Assembly: GCF_037975445.1 (NCBI RefSeq)
Contig: NZ_CP150254.1
Coordinates: forward strand, 2,540,001-2,604,000
Source: Peribacillus sp. FSL P2-0133
GTDB lineage: Bacteria; Bacillota; Bacilli; Bacillales; DSM-1321
DNA length: 64,000 bases
Direction: 5' to 3'
In this document: positions 17,669-26,130 of the stretch, piece after piece
Numbering within the stretch: the first letter of the stretch is position 1
Layout of the letters: each line of letters starts with the position of its first letter
Made by a program: the position numbers and the translations under genes
Notes under the pieces: generated by a model
Databases searched by the model: none
Told to the model about the DNA's origin: nothing
Seen by the model: only the letters and a program-made list of their open reading frames with translations

Positions 17669-18970
17669 ATGCTTAAAACTGATAAATCCTTAGAAGAAAT
17701 GTCGAAACAGCAAGTTATTAACTATCTGAACGAAACGGTTAAACCAGAGGAAGGCGCTATACCTGCATACCTCCTTGGAGACCCAAAGGTTTATGATATA
17801 GAACATGAAAAAGTGTTTTTGAAAACATGGGTTTTTATCGGTCATGATTCTGAAGTACCCAACAAAGGAGACTTCATGACCCGTGAACTGGCTGGCTACT
17901 CGCTCATCATCACTCGTGATGCTGAAGGGGAAATCAGGGCGTTTTATAATATGTGCACGCATCGCGGAATGAAACTATGCCGTGCGGATAAAGGGAACAA
18001 GTCATTATTTACGTGTCCTTATCATGGGTTTAATTTCAAAAACACTGGTGAGCTCGTAGGGGTGCCATTACAAAAGGACATATATGGGGGCAACCTTGAC
18101 CGGGCGGAAATGGGCCTTCACAAAGTGAAGCTTGAATCCTATAAAGGTCTTTTATTTGGAACTTGGAATGAAGATGCAGAGCCGCTTGAAGAGTTTCTTG
18201 GAGACATTAAATGGTATTTGGATATACTCGTAGGTCGTGCAGAAATGGAAGTAATCGGGGTTCCGCAAAGATTCGTTGTTAATTCCAACTGGAAAGTTGG
18301 TTCCGATAACTTTGTTGGTGATTCCTATCACACGATGGTCACACACGGATCCATTGCCAAACTGGGCATGGTGCCCAATGCTACCTATTCAAAGCGTGGT
18401 TTTCAAATCCATACGGAAAACGGGCATGGACTGAACTTAGGGACACCTAACCCTGAATTCGCTTTTCCGGAAGAATTGAAAGATGAATTTAAAACTAATT
18501 TGTCTGAAGAACAATATGGAGTGTTATCAAACTTAAAGAATATGATTGGGAACGTTTTCCCCAACTTATCATTTTTAATATCCCATACAAAAATCAAAGA
18601 CCAATTCATATCCAACACTTCAATTAGAATGTGGCGGCCAATCGGTCACAATAAAATGGAAGTGATCGCTTGGATGCTCGTGGAAAAGAACGCCTCCCAA
18701 GATTGGAAAGATAGATCAAGAGATTCATTTATATTGACCTTTAGCCCATCCGGTATTTTCGAACAGGATGATACGGAAGTGTTTACGGATATTACTGAAG
18801 CAGCCCAAGGCCCAATGCCTTTCCTAAAGAATTTAACCTACAATTATACAATGGGGCTTCATCGTGAACCAGTTGATTTTATAGGACCGGGTGTTGCTTA
18901 CGATGATAAATTCACTGAAGCGAGCCAAAGGAATTTTTACAAGTACTGGCTTGAATTAATGACGAAATGA
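17669..18970 (+). CDS. Rieske ring-hydroxylating dioxygenase, alpha subunit
   Basis: 433 aa from the ATG at 17669, preceded by GGAAGGGAGAG; an in-frame start at 17582 would overlap the previous gene and lacks support. The Rieske 2Fe-2S ligands are C96/H98 (CTHRG) and C116/H119 (CPYHG). The mononuclear iron site shows D218 (bridging), H221 and H226 in GDSYHTMVTH, with the Asp ligand expected in EQDD (367-368). This pattern is of the naphthalene/biphenyl/benzoate type with a beta subunit. It makes cis-dihydrodiols from aromatic rings using electrons from a ferredoxin and reductase not found in this window. Confidence 0.92.
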   Translation: MLKTDKSLEEMSKQQVINYLNETVKPEEGAIPAYLLGDPKVYDIEHEKVFLKTWVFIGHDSEVPNKGDFMTRELAGYSLIITRDAEGEIRAFYNMCTHRGMKLCRADKGNKSLFTCPYHGFNFKNTGELVGVPLQKDIYGGNLDRAEMGLHKVKLESYKGLLFGTWNEDAEPLEEFLGDIKWYLDILVGRAEMEVIGVPQRFVVNSNWKVGSDNFVGDSYHTMVTHGSIAKLGMVPNATYSKRGFQIHTENGHGLNLGTPNPEFAFPEELKDEFKTNLSEEQYGVLSNLKNMIGNVFPNLSFLISHTKIKDQFISNTSIRMWRPIGHNKMEVIAWMLVEKNASQDWKDRSRDSFILTFSPSGIFEQDDTEVFTDITEAAQGPMPFLKNLTYNYTMGLHREPVDFIGPGVAYDDKFTEASQRNFYKYWLELMTK

Positions 18971-18991
18971 TAAGCGGGAGGGGGAACGGAA

Positions 18992-19501
18992 ATGAATGTG
19001 GAGAAAATGTTGCTCAAATGTGAATTTGAACAGTGGCTGTATGATGAAGCTCAACTGCTGGATGATATTGAATTTGATGATTGGTTCGATTTAATGCATT
19101 CGAGCTTGCGTTATCAAATGCCTGTACGTGTTAATAAAGAAGGAGTGGAACGCCCGGATTATTCAACGGAAATGTTTACATTTAATGATGATATTGAGCT
19201 GCTTAAACTGCGCGTGGATCGTTTGAAAACGGATTATGCTTGGGCGGAAATACCGCCGTCAAGAACGCGGCGTTTTGTCTCTAATGTACGCGTTAAAGAA
19301 TTTGTTGAAGGTGAAAAGGCAGTCGTCAAGAGCTATCTGCTTATCTATCGAAGCCGCAGCACGGATATTCAACATGATTTGATTTCGGGGGAACGAAATG
19401 ATGAATTCATTTTCGAAGAAGGTAAATGGAAACTTTCCAAACGGATATTCATTGTTGATCAATCAACGATAAATACCAGAAATCTTGCTATCTTCGTATA
19501 A
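18992..19501 (+). CDS. ring-hydroxylating dioxygenase, beta subunit
   Basis: 169 aa protein of the NTF2-like beta subunit family, 21 bases after the alpha subunit with GGGAGGGGGAACGG before the ATG. Features include an early acidic helix with YDEAQLLDDIEF, DWFDLM, the SRTRRFVSNV strand and the ending KWKLSKRIFIVDQ typical of the family. It should form an alpha3beta3 hexamer with the preceding subunit and has a mainly structural role. Confidence 0.9.
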   Translation: MNVEKMLLKCEFEQWLYDEAQLLDDIEFDDWFDLMHSSLRYQMPVRVNKEGVERPDYSTEMFTFNDDIELLKLRVDRLKTDYAWAEIPPSRTRRFVSNVRVKEFVEGEKAVVKSYLLIYRSRSTDIQHDLISGERNDEFIFEEGKWKLSKRIFIVDQSTINTRNLAIFV

Positions 19502-19544
19502 TTATTGACTTGGATTAAAAGAGATAACGAGGAGGCTGGTTACA

Positions 19545-20333
19545 ATGGCAATGGCGTTAAAGGATAAAGTAGTGTTGATTACCGGGGGCAATTCAGGTAT
19601 CGGAGAGGCTGTCACTAGACGTTTTATACAAGAAGGTGCAAAAGTCAGCATCATCGGCCGCTCGATAGAAACGCTAAAGAAAATGAAAGAGGAATTTGGT
19701 GAAGAGATTCTCATTAACCAAGGAGATGTAAGCAAATATGAAGACAATGAGAGGGCTGTCCAGGCCACAGTCGAGCAATTTGGAAAGCTGGACGTTTTCG
19801 TTGCTAATGCAGGTGTCTTTGATGGATTTGCTAAATTTGCCGACGTAACTCCCGATGCACTTTCCGAAGCATATGATTTTTTGATCGATATTAACGTTAA
19901 AGGATCTTTCTTCGGTGCTAAAGCCGCTCTTGAAGAATTGCAAAAATCGAATGGCAATATTATTTTCACCGTATCCGGTGCTAGTTTTTATCCGGATGGC
20001 GGCGGGGTGTGGTACACAGCAAGCAAGCATGCCCAAATAGGGTTGATGCGCCAACTTGCCTTTGAACTTGCTCCTAACATTAGGGTGAATGCTGTAGCGC
20101 CTGGTGGCACTCTGACAGCATTATCGGTCATTCCTCCCCTACGTCCATTCGTTAAAATAGTGGATAATGAAACGAAGGCAAATAGCATTAAAAAAAGAAA
20201 CCCTCTTCAGCTTGCACAGATGCCCGAAGATCATGTAGCTGCATATGTCCTATTAGCATCGGACGCAGCGCGTGCAATTACCGGCGAAGTAATCTCCAGT
20301 GATGGAGGATTGTCAGTTCGCGGACTGGGTTGA
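19545..20333 (+). CDS. cis-dihydrodiol dehydrogenase-type SDR
   Basis: 262 aa classical SDR resembling BphB-type cis-2,3-dihydrodiol dehydrogenases. It has GGNSGIG for NAD binding, VANAGVFDG, and an intact active site S144, Y157 and K161 (WYTASK). The segment FELAPNIRVNAVAPGGT is typical of this group. GAGGAGG precedes the ATG. It should oxidise the cis-dihydrodiol made by the Rieske enzyme to a catechol, feeding the extradiol-type enzyme at 11838. This contrasts with the first SDR of the operon, which lacks these residues. Confidence 0.88.
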   Translation: MAMALKDKVVLITGGNSGIGEAVTRRFIQEGAKVSIIGRSIETLKKMKEEFGEEILINQGDVSKYEDNERAVQATVEQFGKLDVFVANAGVFDGFAKFADVTPDALSEAYDFLIDINVKGSFFGAKAALEELQKSNGNIIFTVSGASFYPDGGGVWYTASKHAQIGLMRQLAFELAPNIRVNAVAPGGTLTALSVIPPLRPFVKIVDNETKANSIKKRNPLQLAQMPEDHVAAYVLLASDAARAITGEVISSDGGLSVRGLG

Positions 20334-20373
20334 GTTCATTACAAAATAAACTATGGGAAGAAGGTTTATAAGT

Positions 20374-21333
20374 ATGGCTGAATCACTATTGGGCAATAGG
20401 AATATTAATCAACTCGCATTTGTTGTAAAAGATATTGAAGCTGCTAATATAGCTTTCACAAGACTGCTAGGCATTAAGAAGTCAGAACCATTTCTAACTG
20501 GTGACAGTTCTGTTTCGAATGTCACTTTTAGAGGTGTACCAACGGAATCACAATCCAAACTGGCTTTTCTGAATACACCAACCGTCCAATTTGAACTAAT
20601 AGAACCCGATAAAAATCCAGGAACGATGCGTGAGTTCCTGGATGAAGTAGGTGAAGGGATCCACCATATAGCTTTTGACGTTGACTCTATCCAAAAGAGG
20701 CTTCCAATCATGGAGAAAAGCGGATACCCAGCTTTGCAAACGGGTGAATTCACTTCAAGTGACGGCCGGTATGTATATGTGGATACACTGGATGATCACA
20801 AAACGTTAGTTGAACTGCTTGAAAGTTCAGAGCCAAGAAAAACGGCATGGGAGAGACCAGAAGATGCAAGCGTTCAGCCGCTATTAGGGACTAACAAAGT
20901 GGAACAGCTTGCGTTAGTTGTAAAAGACCTGGATGCGGCAGCAGATGCATATTGTAAGTTGTTGGGTATTGAAAAACCTCCCATCATTCATTCTGGTTCA
21001 ACCGATATTACAAACGTGATTTACAAAGGGAAGCCCACTGAAGGAAAATCAAAATATATGTTCATCGATACCCCGTTAATTCAAATTGAATTGATCGAGC
21101 CGGGCGAATCACCCAGTACGTGGAAAGATCATCTTGAAACATATGGTGAGGGTGTTCACCATATATCTTTTGTCGTAAAAGACTTGGAGGATAAAATGAA
21201 GATGTTAGAAGAAATGGGCTATCCGGTCATACAGACAGGTAACTTTTTTAACGGAAAAGGCCGATATGCCTATATGGATACAACATCGACCTATAAAGTG
21301 ATTATTGAACTATTAGAACGTTTTGATGAGTAA
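20374..21333 (+). CDS. tandem-duplicated VOC-family protein
   Basis: 319 aa from the ATG at 20374 (AGAAGG nine bases upstream; 20353 is an alternative). It consists of two similar halves, about 10-150 and 167-318. Each runs from Q-LA-VVKD through LLGI, G-PTE-KSK, T-QIELIEP and GEGIHHI/GEGVHHI to GRY-Y-D and VELLE/IELLE. Single-domain relatives resemble methylmalonyl-CoA epimerase and glyoxalase. Here the fused pair closes the first catabolic operon and may act as an isomerase, hydrolase or second ring-cleavage enzyme. Function unassigned. Confidence 0.8.
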   Translation: MAESLLGNRNINQLAFVVKDIEAANIAFTRLLGIKKSEPFLTGDSSVSNVTFRGVPTESQSKLAFLNTPTVQFELIEPDKNPGTMREFLDEVGEGIHHIAFDVDSIQKRLPIMEKSGYPALQTGEFTSSDGRYVYVDTLDDHKTLVELLESSEPRKTAWERPEDASVQPLLGTNKVEQLALVVKDLDAAADAYCKLLGIEKPPIIHSGSTDITNVIYKGKPTEGKSKYMFIDTPLIQIELIEPGESPSTWKDHLETYGEGVHHISFVVKDLEDKMKMLEEMGYPVIQTGNFFNGKGRYAYMDTTSTYKVIIELLERFDE

Positions 21334-21455
21334 ACATGTAACAATTGATCATTAATTAGGTTTCCGGATACAAATTCCAGAGCACTTGGAACTTACATAA
21401 TCAGGAATAATGAACTCCAGTGGTCATTAAATCGAAAATCTAGCCATTTTCCCTC

Positions 21456-21471
21456 CTAATCAGCTGATTAG
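21456..21471. promoter_or_regulatory. 16-bp perfect palindrome before the molybdenum hydroxylase operon
   Basis: CTAATCAGCTGATTAG is a perfect inverted repeat in the 400-base gap between the two catabolic operons, about 125 bases before the promoter-like TTGACA. It could be an operator for the IclR or GntR regulator or a weak hairpin. No other copy was noticed. Confidence 0.3.
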
Positions 21472-21594
21472 CTTTCTAGACAAGTGAAACCGTAAAAAGC
21501 ATATACAAGGCAATGGGCAGGAAGGGGACTTCAACCATGGCCTTGTAAGGTTGGCATAATAGTGAAAAATTTAACAACAAAACGGAAAAAATAA

Positions 21595-21624
21595 TTGACA
21601 AACAATTCGGAATATTAATATTAT
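21595..21624 (+). promoter_or_regulatory. promoter of the molybdenum hydroxylase operon
   Basis: TTGACA (21595-21600) is followed after 18 bases by TATTAT (21619-21624). It lies 112 bases upstream of the CoxG-like start, and a self-complementary AATATTAATATT overlaps the -10 region. Confidence 0.5.
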
Positions 21625-21735
21625 TGAAAGTAGTTAGCGGCTTGGATTTTTTTAAACTAAGATGTATACATGTATGCAGGTAAAAAAGTAGGGAGCAAAA
21701 GGTTAAAAAAATTTGTAAAATTGGGGGCTAGAAAA

Positions 21736-22185
21736 ATGGAGATATCCGGAAAAATAAACTTTGATTATAGCGCAGAAGTGATTTGGGAAGCCATGCATAA
21801 TCCGGAATTGCTCAAGAATGCTATTCCAGGATGTCAAGACCTTTCATTAGTTGCAGATGGTGAATATGATGTTGGACTTAAGCTTGGTGTAGCAGCTGTA
21901 AAAGGTGACTACACGGGAAAGGTGAAATTGAAGGATTTGGAAGTGCCTTATCAGTATATTTTAAATGCTGAAGGAAGCGGGAAGCCAGGTTTTGTTTCTG
22001 CTGAAATGGACTGTAAAATCATTCCTGATGGTGATGGTTGTCAATTGATTTGGGAATGCAACGCAGATATAGGTGGAATGATCGCTGGTGTGGGAAGCAG
22101 GGTTATTGGTGGTATTGCAAAATTCATGGCAGGTAAATTCTTTAAAGATATGGAGAAACAGTTAAAAACTCATCAAAGAATTTAA
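21736..22185 (+). CDS. CoxG-family SRPBCC protein
   Basis: 149 aa from the ATG at 21736 (GGGGGC upstream); an in-frame ATG at 21670 would add a basic tail without homology. The sequence GKINFDYSAEVIWEAMHNPELLKNAIPGCQ is broken here only by my quoting limits: FDYSAEVIWEAM and AIPGCQ are the CoxG hallmarks, followed by YTGKVKLKD. CoxG in CO dehydrogenase systems anchors or recruits the enzyme to the membrane. Here it begins an operon for a CoxLMS-like hydroxylase and lacks a clear C-terminal membrane anchor. Confidence 0.85.
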   Translation: MEISGKINFDYSAEVIWEAMHNPELLKNAIPGCQDLSLVADGEYDVGLKLGVAAVKGDYTGKVKLKDLEVPYQYILNAEGSGKPGFVSAEMDCKIIPDGDGCQLIWECNADIGGMIAGVGSRVIGGIAKFMAGKFFKDMEKQLKTHQRI

Positions 22186-22236
22186 TGCCGGTCATTCAAA
22201 CCATTTAAAAGGTGTATCACGAATGGAGGGGTTCCT

Positions 22237-23118
22237 ATCAAACCAGCTACGTTTAATTACCTTCGGCCTTCGAGCTTGGAAGAAGCTGTGGACTATTTAT
22301 CAGAATACGGGGAAGATGCGAAAATTTTATCCGGCGGACAAAGTTTGATTCCATTATTGAATATGAGGCTTTCAACGCCAAAATACTTGATTGATATTGG
22401 CAGGGCTGAGGGGTTGAGCTATATAAAAGAAGATGGTGAATCACTGGTCATCGGTGCTTTGACGAAACACAGGGAAATTGAAAAATCCGAGTTGGTTAAG
22501 GAGAAGTGTCCATTGTTATCGGAAGCGATCCGGTGGGTAGGCCATGAACAAATACGCAATCGGGGAACTGTTGGTGGCAGCATCGCCCATGGTGATCCAT
22601 CTGCGGAGCTTCCATGCGTTTTAACCGCTTTAAGAGGAGAAGTAGTCATTGCCGATGTAAACGGCGAAGAAATAGTAAGCCCTGAAGAGTTCTTCCTTAC
22701 CTATATGCTTACATCCTTACAGCCGGATCAATTGGTTAAAGAGATTCGGTTCCCGATATTAAAGCCGAATAGTGGATCGGCATTTGTTGAAGTGGCCAGA
22801 AGGCATGGTGATTTTGGTCTGGTTGAGGTGGCTGCGGTAGTTGATCTAAGTGAAGATGGAAGTTTTTCTGAGGTTAAATTAGCCATTGGTGGCGTGAATT
22901 CCGTTCCTACAGCTTTAGGGGATGTGGAAAGGCTTTTGGTTGGAAAGGAACCGACTGAGGAAATTTATAAGGATGCGAGTGTTTTAACAATGGAGATGAT
23001 CGAACCTGAATCCGATCTCCATGGTACTGCTGAATATAGAAGGGAACTATCTGGTACGATGGTCATCCGGGCCTTAAAGCTAGCGACCATTCGTGCACAA
23101 GGGGGCAGGGTGATGTGA
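22237..23118 (+). CDS. molybdenum hydroxylase FAD-binding (CoxM/medium) subunit, apparent ATC start
   Basis: FAD subunit of a xanthine dehydrogenase/CO dehydrogenase-family enzyme, 293 aa if started at ATC 22237. The encoded N-terminus IKPATFNYLRPSSLEEA matches the family start (usually MKPA-F-Y-RP). GGAGGGG lies five bases before this ATC, and no in-frame ATG, GTG or TTG lies between that site and TTG 22276, which would remove conserved residues. FAD motifs LSGGQSLIP and TVGGSIAHGDPS are intact. It overlaps the next gene (TGATG). Either a non-canonical start is used or the start codon was mutated. Confidence 0.82.
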   Translation: MKPATFNYLRPSSLEEAVDYLSEYGEDAKILSGGQSLIPLLNMRLSTPKYLIDIGRAEGLSYIKEDGESLVIGALTKHREIEKSELVKEKCPLLSEAIRWVGHEQIRNRGTVGGSIAHGDPSAELPCVLTALRGEVVIADVNGEEIVSPEEFFLTYMLTSLQPDQLVKEIRFPILKPNSGSAFVEVARRHGDFGLVEVAAVVDLSEDGSFSEVKLAIGGVNSVPTALGDVERLLVGKEPTEEIYKDASVLTMEMIEPESDLHGTAEYRRELSGTMVIRALKLATIRAQGGRVM

Positions 23119-23594
23119 TGGATGGTGTTAAGATAAATCTAAAAGTAAACGGACAAGATATATCGAGGGAAGTAGACTCTAGATTGCTATTATCGGATTT
23201 TATCAGGGAGAGCCTGTTCCTTACTGGAACACATATTGGCTGTGAACATGGAGTTTGCGGAGCTTGTACAATCCATGTTAACGGTGATCCAGTCCGCTCA
23301 TGTTTAATGCTTGCAGTCCAAGCGGATGGATGTGAAGTCAAGACGGTGGAGTCACTTATCCAGGAGAATGGGAAGCTTAATCACCTACAGCAAGCATTTT
23401 CGGATAATCATGCCCTGCAATGCGGGTTTTGTACTCCAGGATTTTTGATGACGGTTTCAGGTTTCCTGGAGGAAAATTCAAACCCTTGTGAAGAAGAAAT
23501 AAAAAAATGCATTTCTGGAAATTTATGTCGATGCACCGGTTACTCCAATATTATTAAAGCTGTGAAGCAGGCTGCGCAAACTGTGTCCAATTAA
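23118..23594 (+). CDS. molybdenum hydroxylase 2Fe-2S (CoxS/small) subunit
   Basis: 158 aa protein with the two expected clusters: a plant-type N-terminal 2Fe-2S (CEHGVCGACT plus the later Cys of VRSC) and a helical C-terminal one (QCGFCTPG and GNLCRCTGY). It passes electrons from the molybdenum site to FAD. The ATG at 23118 overlaps the stop of the FAD subunit; a GTG one codon earlier is possible. GGGGGCAGGG is the ribosome site. Confidence 0.93.
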   Translation: MDGVKINLKVNGQDISREVDSRLLLSDFIRESLFLTGTHIGCEHGVCGACTIHVNGDPVRSCLMLAVQADGCEVKTVESLIQENGKLNHLQQAFSDNHALQCGFCTPGFLMTVSGFLEENSNPCEEEIKKCISGNLCRCTGYSNIIKAVKQAAQTVSN

Positions 23595-23607
23595 GGAGGG
23601 AACAGGC

Positions 23608-25986
23608 ATGACAAAATACGTTGGCCAAAGTGTTAAGCGGAGGGAAGATTATCGTTTGGTTACAGGAACAGGGCAATTCGTGGGAGATATCCGAATGGCA
23701 AATATGGTTGAAGCAGTCTTTGTCCGCAGCACACATGCACATGCCACAATCAAAGGGATTGATATCTCCGAAGCTCAGTCATTGGAAGGGGTGCATGCCA
23801 TTCTCACCGGAATGGATATAGATGGAATCATAAAGCCTCTTGTCCAATTTGAATCACATTGTGCTTTGCCTCCCAATCTAGAGGAAGCGATCAATCCCAC
23901 TATCCATTATTGTTATGAAGATGTCCTGGCAAAGAATAAGGTGATGTATGTAGGGCAACCCATTGCAGTCGTCGTTGCAGATAACAGGTATGTGGCCGAA
24001 GATGCAGCAGATTTAATAAAAGTGGAATATGAAACGCTAACAGTGGTTGTCGATCCATTCAAGTCATTGGAAAAAGGCGCACCATTGATTCAAGAGCATT
24101 TACAGAATAACGTCCAGGCAGACTTCCATGTTACGACTGGAAATGCTGTACAGTCCCTTAAAAATGCAGATCAAATCCTCAAGGCAAGAATCCAAACGCC
24201 TAGAGTTTCTTCCAACCCGCTAGAAACGAGGGGGGTCGTTTCCACCTATGAAAACCGTACAGATCAATTTCATGTTTATTCTTCCACTCAACTTCCTTTT
24301 GAGGTTAGAACTTATATTGCTAGATCATTGGATTTGGTTGAACAGCAAATCAGAGTGACTGCACCTGACGTAGGTGGTGGTTTCGGACCAAAAGGTGGGG
24401 TTCACCCAGAAGAAATCTTAATTCCATATCTTTCAAAGTTATTGAAGAGACCTGTCAAGTGGATTGAAGACCGTCTAGAACATATGACAAGTGCCCGCCA
24501 TTCACGGGATCAAATCCATGATGTTGAGGTTGCTTATAACCTGGATGGCACTATTTTGGGAATTAAAGATCACTTCATTATAGATAGTGGTGCTGTAAAT
24601 TATTTTGGATTAACATGTGCCTACAATAGTGCCTACCATTTAAGGGGAGCATATAAGATTCCAAACTATGATGTTACTTGCCAGATTGTCTTAACGAATA
24701 AAACACCGAATGTTCCATTCCGGGGAGCAGGAAGACCAGAGGTCGTTTTCGTAATGGATCGAATTATCGACATGGTCGCTAGAAGGTTGAAAAAAGATCC
24801 AGTGGAAGTAATGCGAAAGAACATGATTCAAGCGGAGGATATGCCTTATGACCAAGGGATTTTGGTTAAAGATGGTGCAAAGCTGATTTATGATAGCGGG
24901 GACTATCCCGCTGCATTGGATCAAGGTTTGAAAATGATTGATTACGAAGGATTTAGAGAGCAGCAAAAAGAGTTGAAGAAGCAAGGAAAGCTAGTCGGTG
25001 TCGGCATTTCCACTTATGTAGAAGGAACTGGTGCTGGTCCATTCGAAAGTGCTTATGTCACGATTGATGGTACCGGTCAGGTCGTGGCATACCTTGGAGC
25101 TTCTCCGCAGGGGCAGGGGCACGAAACGGTATTCTCCCAAATCTGTGCGGATGAATTAATGCTTAGCCCAAATGATATTACAATAAGGGTTGGTGATACA
25201 ACGAACTTGGCCTTTGGGGCCGGAACATACGCTAGCCGGAGTGCAGTAAATGCTGGATCGGCCATTCAAATTGCTTCAGCGAAATTAAGGGGAAAAGTAT
25301 TGGCCGTCGCAGCTGCCTTGCTTGAAGTTGAATCCGCTGATTTACAAATGGAAAATGGCAAAGCCTTTGTTAAGACCAACCCAGAAAAATGTGTGACCTA
25401 TAAGGAAATTGCTAAAGCGGCACGTCCAGGAAACAGATGTAAGGTGCCTGTTGGAATGGAGCCAGGCCTGCAAGTCACACATTACTTCGTTCCTCCCACT
25501 GTTACTTTTTCATCGTCCGTCCACATAGCCATGGTGGAAGTGGATAAGGAAACAGGATTTGTCGAGTTGAAAGGCTATAGTGTGGTTCATGACGCAGGAA
25601 AGGTCATCAATCCAATGATCGTGGATGGTCAAGTGCAGGGTGGCATAGCCCAGGGAATTGGTGCAGCTCTATATGAAGAAGTCGTTTACGATGAGAAAGG
25701 CCAACTTTTGACTGGATCTTATTTGGATTATTTATTGCCGACATCCATGGAAATCCCGACTGTAGAAAAGTCCCATCAAGAATTCCTCTCTACCAGAAAT
25801 CCACTTGGCATCAAGGGAGTAGGTGAAGGTGGAGCCATTTCCCCGCCTGCAGCCATTGCGAATGCGGTTGTTGATGCGCTCGATCCATTAGAAGTCACGA
25901 TCAATCAATTGCCCATTAGCCCAAGCAAACTCCGTAATTGGATTAAGGAAGCGGAAAGGAAAAAGTTCAAAATCGAAATAGGTTAA
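23608..25986 (+). CDS. molybdenum hydroxylase molybdopterin-binding (CoxL/large) subunit
   Basis: 792 aa catalytic subunit of the xanthine oxidase family. The N-terminal hammerhead domain is followed by the Mo-cofactor domains: GGGFGPKGG, FRGAGRPE (371-378) and the active-site Glu E740 in GVGEGGA. The loop is FRGAGR, as in form II or general hydroxylases, not the AYxCSFR signature of true CO dehydrogenase. It therefore most likely hydroxylates an N-heterocycle or aldehyde with water as oxygen donor. GGAGGG precedes the ATG, 13 bases after the 2Fe-2S gene. Confidence 0.9.
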   Translation: MTKYVGQSVKRREDYRLVTGTGQFVGDIRMANMVEAVFVRSTHAHATIKGIDISEAQSLEGVHAILTGMDIDGIIKPLVQFESHCALPPNLEEAINPTIHYCYEDVLAKNKVMYVGQPIAVVVADNRYVAEDAADLIKVEYETLTVVVDPFKSLEKGAPLIQEHLQNNVQADFHVTTGNAVQSLKNADQILKARIQTPRVSSNPLETRGVVSTYENRTDQFHVYSSTQLPFEVRTYIARSLDLVEQQIRVTAPDVGGGFGPKGGVHPEEILIPYLSKLLKRPVKWIEDRLEHMTSARHSRDQIHDVEVAYNLDGTILGIKDHFIIDSGAVNYFGLTCAYNSAYHLRGAYKIPNYDVTCQIVLTNKTPNVPFRGAGRPEVVFVMDRIIDMVARRLKKDPVEVMRKNMIQAEDMPYDQGILVKDGAKLIYDSGDYPAALDQGLKMIDYEGFREQQKELKKQGKLVGVGISTYVEGTGAGPFESAYVTIDGTGQVVAYLGASPQGQGHETVFSQICADELMLSPNDITIRVGDTTNLAFGAGTYASRSAVNAGSAIQIASAKLRGKVLAVAAALLEVESADLQMENGKAFVKTNPEKCVTYKEIAKAARPGNRCKVPVGMEPGLQVTHYFVPPTVTFSSSVHIAMVEVDKETGFVELKGYSVVHDAGKVINPMIVDGQVQGGIAQGIGAALYEEVVYDEKGQLLTGSYLDYLLPTSMEIPTVEKSHQEFLSTRNPLGIKGVGEGGAISPPAAIANAVVDALDPLEVTINQLPISPSKLRNWIKEAERKKFKIEIG

Positions 25987-26130
25987 AAAATTCGCTTAGC
26001 AGTTCAGAACTCATTGTTGATGGATTGTACCCTATACCATGACAGAACGACAGACGAGCATGAAAATGGAAGGTGTAAATAGGGGATTACACTAGTTACG
26101 AACATTTCATGATAATAGGGGCTGATTTTT

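Noticed and set aside
20374-21333. Methylmalonyl-CoA epimerase
   Set aside because: The protein is a two-domain fusion in an aromatic operon with no mutase or CoA genes nearby.
23608-25986. Annotation of the large subunit as carbon monoxide dehydrogenase CoxL
   Set aside because: The active-site loop is FRGAGR, not the AYxCSFR signature of true CO dehydrogenase, and the operon context is aromatic catabolism.
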